In this document: piece after piece, positions 35,782 through 48,117 of the stretch
How the letters are laid out: the number at the start of each line of letters is the position of its first letter
Position numbering within the stretch: position 1 is the first letter of the stretch
NCBI GenBank assembly: GCA_019009955.1
Contig: CM032229.1
Span: 151,346,001 to 151,410,000, forward strand
Length of the DNA stretch: 64,000 bases
Source: Riptortus pedestris
Lineage: Eukaryota > Arthropoda > Insecta > Hemiptera > Alydidae
Reading direction: 5' to 3'
The notes under the pieces: generated by a model
Seen by the model: only the letters and a program-made list of their open reading frames with translations
The model's database searches: none
Told to the model about the DNA's origin: nothing
Program-made: the position numbers and the translations under genes

Positions 35782-37758
35782 AAAGGGTCATTCTTACTAA
35801 GTGGGCTTATTACGACTTCATTCCACATGTTTCCCAACACCACAGTGCCTTATCACAAGCTAACATTTATGACTATATCTAGGACATGTAGTCATAATAG
35901 CTGTTAGCATCTTCTGCCAAGGCAAGCATTAAGCTAAAAACAGAAATCAAAATGGTGTACTCCAATCAGACGACCATATCAACCAATGCCATCACAATCA
36001 ATATTCATAAAGACTATACTCAAATCTAGCTTAGTTATTTATAATGGACGTGTGAAGCAATAATAAGCACTTTTAATGAGAAAAAGTTTGTCATTTTTTT
36101 CACCTTCAGCCTATACAGAGTAAATATGTGATTTGTGACCACATGCTTCCCCCTACTTCCATGAACTGGGCTTGGCTGCTGACTGTATGAAAATAGATTA
36201 AAAAACATCATATTTCGTGGATCTAGTTAAGTTCATATTTTATTTTGGAGCTATTCTGCAACGAAACGTGAACTACGGGTCACAGGTCACTGATCAATTC
36301 TTCCTGACTAGATCATTTCCCTAATTACACAGTTAGGAAATTAAGGTTTAGCCATGAAGCGTCTCACCCTTACAACTCACCTTGTTATGAATTTATAAAC
36401 GTAACCCTAGTAGAACCTTATAATTATTTTTTTTTTAGTTTTTTATACAAATAAAAAATTTTGGCTTATGAATAATGAGTTATATTCACGTTAGAGAAAC
36501 TACATAATTCGTTGATCACATATTGCCATTAATTGGTATTTACACAGGAAACAAAATCAACCAATCAAATCGTGTATTTTTTTTTTTTAATTTAACAGTC
36601 ATTTCTTTAACAATGAGATCACATTAATTTCCCACGCCCTTTCTGAAAAAATATGCCTAAAGAATATTAATAGAAACAGAACAAAATTTACATTTTTGTA
36701 TTCAGATCCTGAAATTTCATGTTGTAAATTTAAACAACTTTCTCTTTGGCAAGTCCATTTTTACTAGACAATAACACGAGATCTATTGTCCTCTATAAAA
36801 CTTTATTAGTGTTTTTTTTGAGTTTTACTAGAAAATGATCAATAAACATGCAATCTATATCTAACGAAAAAGAATAAAACAAACATGCAATAATAAAAAA
36901 CACATACTGATAAAATGAAACTCTTCGTACGCATATTCACATAATGGAAAATATTTAGAAAGTGAAACATATGTCATGAAACATTACTAGTGATATAAAA
37001 TAATTTTTGCAATTTAAGATTAAATATTTGCTCACAACATTTTACTTTGGCTACTTCCGAATTCATATATGAATTTTCAAATATATAGAATTAAAGCCTT
37101 TTACATTTAATTAATTATCTATCTCTATTATGAAAACTTAATTTGTCTTACAATCAGTAATGCCCATTTATTACTTTAATTTGGCCCGGTGTATCAAAAA
37201 CATTAAAATATTAAAATGCTTCTCTAATTCACTAATAAGTACGCCAGCAATTTTCTAATTTGAACAAAATTCGGTATTAAAGTTTTCTTATGAAGTAGTA
37301 ACATATATTCAATTTGTCAATCATATAAAAATAACTGTTGAATGTGGAAATCGTAATGGTAATAGTAATAATAACAATAAATCCCTTAATTCTTAAGCTA
37401 AAATTTTAATGCTCCCGAATCGTGAGCACTAGCTATATCCCAAGTAATTCTAGACGTTCTTCAGTAATTACACGAAAATCTTATGCTGCTCGTGCAAACA
37501 ATATGACATATGTTATTTATTTCATTCATTATTTCAATCTAGTATAAATGGATAACTCCGGAGTACAATTCCTTAGCTGGACCTAACTCGTCAGTCATGA
37601 AATGTTATGAAACAAATCTGGAGTTGGCATCACATAATTTCCTTGCACCCCCATTAAATAAAATAAACAAAACGTTTGGTTGCATTTCACTTAAAATAAT
37701 TTCAGTTGAATGTGATATGCGATATCTCTGTTCCAACGCATCGGATTGAAAAATGTAA
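35779..37758. other. Long anonymous AT-rich region
   Basis: Almost 2 kb without an ORF over 60 codons, a microsatellite or a recognised mobile element. About 37600-37700 is weakly similar, inverted, to 7370-7440. Confidence 0.5.
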
Positions 37759-38991
37759 TCTTTACATATAAAAATGAATGTTTGTCTGTATATCCTTTAT
37801 AGATTCGTAAACGGCTTAACCGAATTTTATGAAACTTGGTATGTATATTACTAACAAAACAGGTTAGGTTTCTCGCAATATTAATATTCTCTGAGACGAA
37901 CAGGGATGGGGGATATAAGGGAGGCCTGAAATTAAAAATAGCGATATTTCGTCTCCTATTGGTTTTTTGGCAAATATGCACATAACAAAAATTGTTTATT
38001 TTGTTATTTAGAGTAACTTTTGTAATATGTTATATTGTCGTATACCGAAGTATAAATGAGTTATACGCTAAAAACAATAGTGTGACAACTATTTTATATG
38101 GCACCAAAGACTCAACCGAATTAAACGAAACTCCGTATGTGATTTGGCATTAACACGTCCTGGTTATAAACTATATTAACATTTTGAGGTACGAACAGGA
38201 GTGGGGTCGTAAGGGAGGTCTTAAATTAAAAATCGCAATATTTCGTTTCCTATTGGTTTTTTGGTAATTATGCACATAACAAAAGTCGTTTATTTTGTTA
38301 TTTAGAGTGCCTTTTGTTTTAGCCACTTTTGTAGTATAACAGTGTATATAAGAGATACACACAAGAAACTAATGGGGGAGACAACAGTTTTATATGGCAC
38401 AATACACTTAACCGAACTAAATGAAACTTCGTATATGCTTTGGTATTAACACCTCCCTGATTATAAGCTATATTAAAGTTTCGAGGTACAAACAGGAGTG
38501 GGGGTTATAAGCGAGGTCTGAAATATATAATCGAGATATTTCGTAACCTATTCATATAATATAACAAAACTTGTTTGTTTTGTTATTTAAAGTAACTTTG
38601 TTATATGCACTTTTGCAGTATAACGAAGTTTGAATGAGGTATACAGGAAAAACTATAGAAGGGGTAAAAAATGTTATAGAACGCGAAAGAGTAAATCGAA
38701 ATCAACGAAACTCCGTATTTTTGACTATAATAATATGATAATCTATGATTCTGTTATATGTAAAAAAAGATACATGCACAGGAAACGGGTAATATAAAAA
38801 TATTTTGTATTTTATAAAATTAAGTACATAACAACTACTTTTATTATTAACATATCCCCAGCACGCCGGACTCGGTGTAAATCCTAAGCCTTGAGACCGG
38901 AAATCTGTAAAAATATTGAACAAAGCAAAGCACAAAGAATTATCATTCATCCTCATATGATTTCCCGGGCGAAGCCGGGTACCTTAGCTAG
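37759..38991 (+). mobile_element. Non-autonomous Helitron, copy H4 (1,233 bp)
   Basis: Best-preserved Helitron. The 5' end is TCTTTACATATAAAAATG, followed by TGTTTGTCTGTATATCC and CGGCTTAACCGAATTTTATG. Three internal blocks of about 290-300 bp follow (near 37898, 38190 and 38489). The 3' end is TTTCCCGGGCGAAGCCGGG plus TACCTTAG and terminal CTAG. Host A at 37758 and T at 38992 fit A^T insertion without target duplication. No Rep/helicase, so it depends on an autonomous partner elsewhere. Confidence 0.92.
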
Positions 38992-39543
38992 TAGAACATA
39001 ATTTATTGTTTGAAAATTAGTCTGCCGGTCTTTTTCACAATTACAGCCAAATGTGTGAACCAATTTTAATCTAATATGTTTTTTTGACTCACTAAATGTT
39101 GTTTGCAAAAATACTATTGTATATAACTACCACGTTATTGAACCTCAATTCTTTATGACACTCAATACTTTATGACTGTTCAACATTTAACAAAATAGAC
39201 CAAATTTAATAATAAACATAATTTTAAAAGGAGGAAATTGGCCAGAACCACCTCATAATATAACAAAAATAATAAAGAACTTATAAAATTTATCAAAAGT
39301 ATAGATATGGATGTAGCGAAAATGCTTTAGAATGTAAAGTTGATTGTGAGGAAAGGGAATTATAATTCAATATATTTACCTTAGATAGACTCGCAAATTA
39401 AACATCTGTCGAGTTTAATTTTAATTGATTTGTTTTTGTTCTTATTTTATTTATTTATTTTTTCATTTCATTTATTAATTTTATTTTTAATTTTCTTACT
39501 TATTTTATATTATATTTGAGTAGATAGCTGATGAACGTGTATA

Positions 39544-40162
39544 CACTCAACCGCAAAAAAAAAACCGGACACTTCATATTTGTCGTATTAAAAGCTAACT
39601 TTCAGCAATGTGTTTCTTTATGTGGGTATTCTAGTTATTACAGAGAATGTAGAGTCTAAGTCCATTGAACTAATCCCTTCAGGATTAGTAAACAATTAGA
39701 TAAAACTCAGATTAGATTTATTTGTCGTGAAGTTGATCTATTCTAAACTGTCAGTAGTTTTTCGCACATTTAAACATCTTTAATTATTAACCAAGCATTT
39801 TCGTTAATTAATGTTTTATTTTTATTTCAGTCCAGAATAATGGGTCTTTCAAACTTAGATGGAAGGCCGGAGCTTACGTTACATTGCCGAAACGCTTGGG
39901 GTAGCGAAGTCTACCATTCACTGTAATAAAAATGAAGAATAATTTTTTTTTTTAAATGTGTTAATTTATCTTTTTCTTTTTTGTATTTTGTATTTTTTTG
40001 TAAATAATCAATAAAAATTATTCACTTTTGGCAGATTTTCTTTAAATAACCTATAGATTAACCAATTATTTTAATTAAAAAAGATTAATATACATGTATA
40101 TTAAGTATTTAACAAAATTATAAGACTAAATCTAAGTGTCCGGTTTTTTTTGCGGTTGAGTT
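39544..40162 (+). mobile_element. Tc1-type deletion derivative (619 bp)
   Basis: Terminal inverted repeats of about 29 bp: ACTCAACCGC, an A run, then CCGGACACTT at the left; AAGTGTCCGG, a T run, then GCGGTTGAG at the right. TA dinucleotides flank both ends (39542-39543 and 40163-40164), the expected Tc1/mariner target duplication. Internally, 39869-39930 encodes RYIAETLGVAKSTIH, the first helix-turn-helix of a Tc1-like transposase. The catalytic DDE part is deleted, so the element is non-autonomous. Confidence 0.88.
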
Positions 40163-41162
40163 TATATTGTAAACGAAAAATTGTATTTAAACATGATGAT
40201 ACAAGTAATATGTAATGTGGCAATAGAACATGAATTCAAATAAATAACTTCTCATAGGGTTACTATGAGGAGAAAAAAAGAAGCCTCAATTCTCCCTACT
40301 ATATCTCACACTCGTGCAAGATATTACGAAACATACGGACAGAAAGGTGTTTGTCATCGTCCAATTCTTGCCAGGATTTGCTAATTTAATTTGCGAAGTA
40401 GGTTTTGAATAAATACATAATTGTTAATATTCCGGTTAGAATACAAGTGCAGCAACCGTGGTAATCCGTCCCCGTTAGCTAAAATGGTTGTTAGGTTTCA
40501 AAATGCGTACTTATAATGTTCCGTAGTAAGGATAAAAAGAGACACAATTATCTTGTTTTTAAAACGCATTAGTTAAAAGCCCAAATTGCCGCATAAAACA
40601 TATAGTCCGTTAAAGAAATAATAACTTTTTTTATAACGGAAAAGTAGACCAATGTTTTGGCTTGAATTAAACACTATACTAAAACGTAATTCTGTCGTAA
40701 ACTAATATTACATCCATCTACTTAATAATGTGCTCCACATTCGTATTTATTTAGTACTTGGTCACCACCGATTATAGATAATTATGATTGACTGAAATTT
40801 TAATGATCCTCCATTGAGTAAATATGATGGATTGGAATAAATCAATGCATATTTTAACTTTAACTGTTTTTAATTGAATCTCGTCTATAAGCTTAATGGA
40901 GTCTTGTTAGAATGTTCATTTCGAAAGTAGATAATTTAAATTAATGCAACGTATTACTGGTTTTAAAATTTATGGAATTAAAATTAATTGTGTCAAACTC
41001 TGAGCCAACCCTTTAGTAATGCGTTTATATTTCTTTCGCTTTTTATTTTGTATTTGTTTTTTGTATTTTTTTATTATTGTGGACATTTTTTTTTGGTATT
41101 TGATGTTTGAGTGGTGAATGGATTTTATTATACACCACAAGATTAAATGAGACCAATAGTTT
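40163..41162. other. Intergenic, no recognised feature
   Basis: AT-rich, no gene or named repeat seen. Confidence 0.5.
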
Positions 41163-42018
41163 TTAGGAGGTCAGCTATTGAGGTCGTACTCATGACGCAA
41201 TTTTCGAAAAATGTCTTCAAATGTCCATCGATCCTACCCAGGAGATGACGAAAATGAGGTCCGTTCAAAATTTTAATATATATTTGTCTGTTAACGCTCT
41301 AGCGGTCGCAATTTTTGTTTGATCGTTGACAAACTCGAAATTTAATCGTTTTATGTAAAAAGAAACATCAAGTTCGTTGACGGCTGAAATCGAACAAGTG
41401 GGAGGGGGGTTTAGAGGTGGGGATTTTTGAAAATGCGAAATATCTCCGTTATTATACGTCGTATCGAAACATTGTATAAAAACAAACGTACTGCAAATTA
41501 AATTTCCTATACATATTTTCTGTATGATAATTAACCGAGATATTTGGATTTTCAGTTTTATGCTCTCAATAAACCCACCACCTTTCTTGTCTTCTAACCT
41601 TTTACTTTGTGAGATGTATTCAAATACGTTCTGTTGATGCCCCCCCCCGCCCTTTATTTATTTCTTGGACTACTAAAATTTTAGTTATTAAAATATAAGT
41701 TATTGTGATTCATTATAAATTGTAGTACTAAATATAGCAAATAGTTTTCAATAAAGTTAATGTGTAATATTCAGATGTATATCAGTAATTGTTTTTCTTT
41801 CCGGTGAAGAATATGTCGATTTGTTCAGTTCTCAGTGGTTGGCAGGCCTATTTGTTTACAATTCATAAGCCGGTTCCGTTGGGAGCTTATTAAAATTAAC
41901 TTAACGATTTATCATTACTGTTTGTATTTACTCACGGTGGTGTTAAGTGATAGCAGTATGCGGATTTCTTTGTAAAACTTCGCGTGGGAAATTTGCTTAG
42001 TTTACGCAGCACCTGCGT
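41163..42018 (+). mobile_element. DN copy 19 (first of a direct tandem)
   Basis: Forward copy from GAGGTCAGCTATTGAGGTCG to GGGAAATTTGCTTAGTTTACG with hairpin GCAGCACCTGCG. The microsatellite is very short (about 41275-41283). The terminal GACGGACTTTTT is replaced by the 5' end of the next copy, so the two elements are fused head to tail with no host DNA between them. Confidence 0.85.
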
Positions 42019-42129
42019 GACCCTTAAGGGCAATCAGCTATTGAGGTCGTACTCATGACGCGAGTTTCGAAACATTTCTTCAAATGTCCATCGATCCTAC
42101 CCAGTAGATGACGAAAATGAGGTCCGTTC

Positions 42130-42160
<31 letters not shown>

Positions 42161-42858
42161 GATATATATATATATATATATTTGTCTGTTAACGCTTTAG
42201 CGGTCGCAATTTTTGGTTGATCGTTATGAAACTCGATATTTAACCGTTTTATGTAAAAAGACAGATCAAGTTCGTTAATGGCTGAAATCGTACCAGAGGG
42301 AGGGGGGGTTTAGAGGGAGGAGTTTCGAAAATTCAAAATATCTCCGTTATTATGCATGGGATCGAAAAATTATATAAAACCAATCTTAATGCAAATTAAA
42401 TTTACTTTAAATATTGTTATATACACTTATTCTCTATCTTGAATATTAACCGAGATATTTGCATTTTTATGAAGTCTTTGGTCGGGTGTTGTTCGGGTTA
42501 GTTCGGCCGTGCTCGGCTCTGGCGGAAGCTTCTAACCTAACCTGTCCTTTCTAACCTTACCTAACCTTCGTTACTTTGTGAGATTTATACAAATACGTTC
42601 TGTTCATCCGCCCCCCCCTTCCCTTCTTTAGTTCTTGGACAACTAAAATTTGAGTTATTAAAATATAAATTATTCTTACAATTCAGAAGCCGTGTCAGTT
42701 GGGAGTTTATTAAAATTAACTGAAAGATTTCTCATTACCGTTTGTATTTACTTATGGTGGTGTTGTGTTACCAGTATGCAGATTTCTCTATTGCTAAACT
42801 TCACATAGGAAATCTGCTTCGTTTACGCAACCCCTGCGTGGCGGACTTTTTTTTTTAG
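42019..42858 (+). mobile_element. DN copy 20 (second of the tandem, carries module B)
   Basis: Forward copy starting CCCTTAAGGGCAATCAGC immediately after copy 19. The TA tract is at 42135-42181. After TTAACCGAGATATTTGC it switches to the alternative module (GTTCGGCCGTGCTCGGCTC, GGCGGAAGCTTC), which holds short TAACCTAACCT strings, then returns to family sequence and ends ACGCAACCCCTGCGTGGCGG, ACTTTTTTT. Confidence 0.88.
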
Positions 42859-43109
42859 TTGCTGTAAGACGCATAGATGGCGTTGGTAAGGGAACGAACT
42901 TTTTGGCGTGCACTCCTCAATGTTGTGGGCGTCTAACTCAAAGATACATTTGTGATCAACGTTTGAATACACATTTGCATATAAAACACTCTTACTTAAT
43001 GAAATAAACCAATAGACCATTCTTCTCGAAGGGTAGCATGACCATGACTGTGAAACATTTACTACCGAAGATCAAGAAATGGGTCAATTTCAACGTACCA
43101 CAAGTCATT

Positions 43110-43232
43110 TTAGCAGATTTCCCCTAAGGGAAATCAGCTATTGAGGTTGTACTCATGACGGAATTTTCGACATTTTTCTTCAAATGTCCATCGATACTAC
43201 CTAGTAGATGACGTAAATTAGGTCCATCATAA

Positions 43233-43290
<58 letters not shown>

Positions 43291-43848
43291 CTGTTACCGC
43301 TCTAGTGGTCGCAATTTTTGTTTGATCCTTACCAAACTTCATATTTAAGCGTTTTATGTAAAAAGAAAGATCAAGTTCGTTAACGGCTGAAATCGGACCA
43401 GTGGGAGGGGGGGTTTAGAGGGGAGGATTTTCGAAAATTCGAAATATCTCCGTTACTATACGTCGGATCGAAAAATTGTACAGGATCAATCTTATTGCAA
43501 ATTAAATTTACTATAAATATTGTTATATACACTTATTCTCTATCTTGAATATTAACCGAGATATTTGCATTTGTATTCTGCGTGTGGTCACCAGTAGGCT
43601 ATGTTCGGACTTTCCGCCGAGAGCTCTGGTGGCCGTTTCCATAACTATTCGTCCCTCGTGATTAGGTTTAGAGGTTAGGTTAACTGTTTTTTGGGGCTAG
43701 AAACTACTGGGTTATTACGCCCTAAATAATGTTTTAGGTTTAGAGGTTTCTTACTACTACAGTTGTTATTAGGCAGATTTCTCTATTGTTAAACTTCACG
43801 TGGGAAATCTGCTTAGTTTACGCAGCGCCTGCGTGACGGACTTTTTGG
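43110..43848 (+). mobile_element. DN copy 21 (short subfamily)
   Basis: Textbook ends: 5' TTTTAGCAGATTTCCCC with TAAGGGAAATC; 3' GGGAAATCTGCTTAGTTTACG, hairpin GCAGCGCCTGCG, TGACGGACTTTTT. The TA tract is at 43236-43286. The module includes CCGAGAGCTCTGGTGGCCG and TTCGTCCCTCGTG. Very similar to copy 22. Confidence 0.9.
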
Positions 43849-43977
43849 ATTACTGCATGTCGGTAGCCCATGCGTTAATACTATTACTCGCATCCATAAA
43901 AAAACATTTAAATTTACTGCATTGTTTAAATGTCGACCCATTATGATGTCCCACAATAATTTATTCTTAAGTACCAA

Positions 43978-44557
43978 TTTAGCAGATTTCCCTTAAGGGA
44001 AATCAGCTATTGAGGTTGTACTCATCGATCCTACCTAGTAGATGACGAAAATGAGGTCCGTTCAAAACTGTATATATTTATATATATATTTGTCTGTTAC
44101 CGCTCTAGCGGTCGCAATTTTTGTTTGATCGTTACCAAACTCGATATTTGGTCGTTTTATGTAAAAAGAAAGATCAAGTTTGTTAACGGCTGAAATCGGA
44201 CCAGTGGGAGGGGGAGGGGTTAGAGGGGGAGGATTTTCGAAAATTCGAAATATCTCCGTTACTATACGTCGGATCGAAAATTTGTACAGAATCAATCTTA
44301 TTGGAAATTAAATTTACTATAAATATTGACATATACATTTATTCCCTATCTTGAATATTAACCGAGATATTTGCATTTGTATTTTCCGTGTGGTCGGCAA
44401 GAGCTCTGGCGGCCGTTTCCGTAACTATTCGTCCCTCGTGAATAGCATTAGAGGTTCATTACTACTTCATTTGTTATTAGGCAGATTTCTCTATTGTATA
44501 ACTTCACCTGGGAAATCTGCTTAGTTTACGCAGCCACTGCGTGACGGTCTTTTTTAT
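43978..44557 (+). mobile_element. DN copy 22 (short subfamily)
   Basis: 5' TTTAGCAGATTTCCCTTAAG; 3' GGGAAATCTGCTTAGTTTACG, hairpin GCAGCCACTGCG, TGACGGTCTTTTTT. It shares module B (GAGCTCTGGCGGCCGTTTCC) with copy 21, 130 bp upstream and in the same orientation. Part of the 5' domain (CATGACGCGATTTTCG) is deleted. Confidence 0.9.
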
Positions 44558-45939
44558 AACTTAATGTTAGTTCTTTTATCCTTATTTAAGATAGATTTTA
44601 TTTTATTTTTGGACTATGATGTTTGGCTCTAATTGTGGATATTTTCTTCTATTTGTTCGATTTATATCATTTTATGTTCAACATCGTCCGTCCTCTACGA
44701 TAATTACATTTTTAATCATTTCTGCTAGTCGCCATTTTTTTCTGCAAAAAGTGACCCATTAATCAATCCTTTTACAGCCACTCATTGCAAAAATGTATCT
44801 AAAACTGCTTCTAATAAATAAAACTATTCACCAAATTTGTTCATTTAAATTACTTCTAAGGTAATTTTATTAGCTCTGCTAGTAATAAAAAAAATCATTG
44901 AGAATGATAAGAAATAAATATTTAAGGGGTTCTTCACAAAATTTGAACTTTATATTTATCGCCCGAAGTGAGAGGGAATGAACGATATATTTTACAGATA
45001 CTTATTAGTTCCGTGAGTATATACCGAAAATTTAAATGGGATTTCACCTTTTTGGTAGTTCATTGAAAAGTCCTCTCTATTTGAGGAGGGGACTGAATAT
45101 ATATTTAATACATATATTTAAGGACCCCCCCCCTTATAAAATGAGATTAAAATTGCTGCATTGTACAAATGCCCGATCCGGTCTTAGAAACGAAGATATT
45201 TATTATTTTTTGAATCCCGCTTTCATTGGGTCTTAATAGATGGGACATTATACCTTACTATTATATTATTAAGTTAGTAAGGTAGTAGAACATTCATCAC
45301 TATAAAACAATAAATCTTACTGAACTATTTCTAGTGCTAAGTCCAGTAGATAATTCGCTGAGCTCTGAGGGAAATAAGGGGTAATTTTTATTTTATATGA
45401 TTTTTTTTTTTTTTAACGAAGGAAATATGAAATATCACAAACGAAATAACATTAACATTTAATTCATTATGTCATCCTGGGTTTTTATTTCTTAGCAAAT
45501 TTTATGCACTTTTTCAAATCTGAAAGAGCTCCAGTCGCATCTGCCATTCTTCTGGCGGCACTGAGTTGTATAGATGGACAGTGAGACAGGTGAAAGCAAC
45601 ATTCAAACAGAACTGACACCTAAAAATTAATTTCCATCTGCAACCTGTCATACTTGTATCAAGGCCGCATTGATATTTTTTTTTAACTCCGCGCTCTTAT
45701 AGCTTTCTTTTTATACACTCCTTAAAATAATATCTGATCTTACATTTATCAACCACGATTGCTAATGACTTTCAGTCATTCCAACTGATATCAATGTTCT
45801 TTCTATGAACTATTTTGAACTAGAAGTTGCACGAATTTGAAAATGAGTTTGTATAAAATTTGAATACCCTTTAACCCGCTTAATCGTTAAGTGCGAACCT
45901 TATATTCATTACTGTGAAAAATTAGACCACGTTTCTCTG
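44558..45939. other. Intergenic, no recognised feature
   Basis: AT-rich with T- and C-homopolymer runs (45125-45133, 45402-45414). The frame at 45036-45236 is not recognisable as a gene. Confidence 0.5.
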
Positions 45940-46063
45940 TTAGCATATTTCCCTCAAGGGAAATCAGCTATTGAGGTCGTACTCATGACGTAATTTTCGA
46001 AATTTTTCTTAAAATGTCCATCGATCCTACCTAAGAGGTGACGAAAATGAGGTTCGTTCAAAA

Positions 46064-46112
<49 letters not shown>

Positions 46113-46553
46113 TGTTACAGCTCTAGCGGTTAAACAATTATTGTTTAATCGTTACCAACTCGATATTTAGTCGTTTTATGTAAAAAGAAAGATCAAGTTT
46201 GTTAACGGCTGAAATCGGACCAGAGGGAGGGGGGTTTTGACGGAAGAATTTTCGAAATATCTCTGTTACTAAACGTCGAATCGAAAAATTGTGTAGAAAC
46301 AATCTTATTGAAAATCCAATTTACTATAAATATTGTTCTATACATATTTTCCGTATAGTGAGTATTAACCGAGATATTTGGATATTATAGCTTTATGCTA
46401 TCAGTAAACGTCCACTCCTACTAGTGTCATATTAATAATAAGCACTTAATATTTGTGCTGGTGTCACCATTGTGTATATTTTTTATCTATTGTAAACCTT
46501 CGCTTGGGAAATCTGCTTATTTTACGCAGCCCCTGCGTGACGGACTTTTTTTT
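45940..46553 (+). mobile_element. DN copy 23
   Basis: Forward copy: TTAGCATATTTCCCTCAAGG to GGGAAATCTGCTTATTTTACG with hairpin GCAGCCCCTGCG and GACGGACTTTTTTTT. TA tract at 46068-46108. The distal half is reduced by a deletion near 46440. Confidence 0.88.
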
Positions 46554-47479
46554 GTTATTTGGCCGGAATCTTGAGCGATTGGGATTAATGACAGGGAAAC
46601 TTATAGTTGATAACAATATTTAATTTCTTCTATATATATGTACTAGGAGACGGGCTATCGAGGTTCCTAGATGAGAAAAATCTTCAGAACACAAATTAAT
46701 GCCACCCTACTATTAAAGGGTTTGATGATTCCTGGGTGGAGATGCTTAATTCTGGGGTGATGAAATTCAATGATGACTAGAGAAGAGGGTAAGATATTCT
46801 TATAAAACACTTAATAATATAATTGTATTTATACACTTTATAATTGAATTTCTGTTTAGGAAGACCGAGTAATCAAGAAAGAGTTTCATGTTATGTTCGG
46901 GGGAGGTTGCATTTTCATCATGGTGATTAATCAATTCACAATTACAGAACAGAAATTTCCATAACACGCTATTAAAAATGTATTTTTATGCCTCTATCCT
47001 TCATTACTAAAGAATTTATTGCTTAAAAAATTATAATTATTGTCATTTACTGCCTATAAAATGTGATTAATATTTAAAAACCGATGATATCTGCAATCCG
47101 CGTAAATGCACATCTTTTCTGATGCCGATCTTGCCCGATTACGCATAACGTGCATGCACAAAGCACTATGTAGGTACACATATTCATATCGAAACTCAAT
47201 AAGTAAATCCAATTATGCCATTGTAAATTATGGCGTTTTTTAGTACTAGAATTATTTTAATTTTTTTTTCTTTGTAAAAAGTAGCTTGTTGTACGAACAG
47301 GGAAATCTTCCGAGGAATATAATAGACTAATACAAACATAATAAACAGTAATATTCGTTTAATATCAATATTAAATTCTACATCCATGATAGATACAATA
47401 TCCAATATTTCTCAAATATTGTGTGGAATAAGACTATGAGACTATTTAAAAAAAAAAAATAAAATGAAATCTTAGTGGC
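46554..47479. other. Intergenic, no recognised feature
   Basis: AT-rich, no gene or repeat recognised. Confidence 0.5.
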
Positions 47480-47633
47480 TAAATTTTTTCAGTTTTTCAA
47501 CTTCAACTCAGTTTTCAGCCTTCAGTACACCCCCACTTCTACTCGTGTTACGCAAACAATACTCCGTTTTATAATAAACCACATTATTTAAAGCTTAAAT
47601 AACATATATTATTTTCCACAGAGACCTTTATTA

Positions 47634-47683
<50 letters not shown>

Positions 47684-47873
47684 TGGGACCCCCCCCCGTT
47701 TTAAATTCTTGCCCTACTAAAATTTGATTGATTGAGATAAAAATTATTCTGATCCATTATAAATTACAGTATTAGGCATAGTACACAGTTTTCAATAAAA
47801 TGAATATTTTGTGGTAATTCCAATAAAGGGTTAGAACCGCCAGTATAAATGATACTGTTGTTATACCTGTCGG

Positions 47874-48003
47874 TGGAGACTCCTTGAAAAAGTGTACAAC
47901 TTTTTGACGGGCTTGAAGATGGTCCTATCGCATCTATAGCGCAATGCCAGCTGTACTCGACTATCAGCCAGTGACGACGGTCTCCAACGACAGTTATGAC
48001 AAC
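47874..48003 (+). mobile_element. Penelope-like terminal fragment with inverted ends
   Basis: A 130-bp segment inside DN copy 24, bounded by imperfect inverted repeats (GTTGTTATACCTGTCGGTGG at the left, GTCTCCAACGACAGTTATG, ACAAC at the right). Its body (TTTTTGACGGGCTTGAAGATG, AGCTGTACTCGACTATCAGC) is the inverted counterpart of 48118-48225, the 3' side of the Penelope-like relic. It is either a second insertion or part of a complex one. Confidence 0.65.
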
Positions 48004-48117
48004 TGAATATGTTATATTCTGATATGTTTCAGTTTATGGGTTTCTTTCCGGTGAGCCGTTGGTAGAACTATTTGTTTACATTTGAGACGCTTCCCGCCCA
48101 CAGAGGAAATATTTCTT

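Noticed and set aside
42530..42590. Telomeric TTAGG array
   Set aside because: Only two or three degenerate units within a mobile element.
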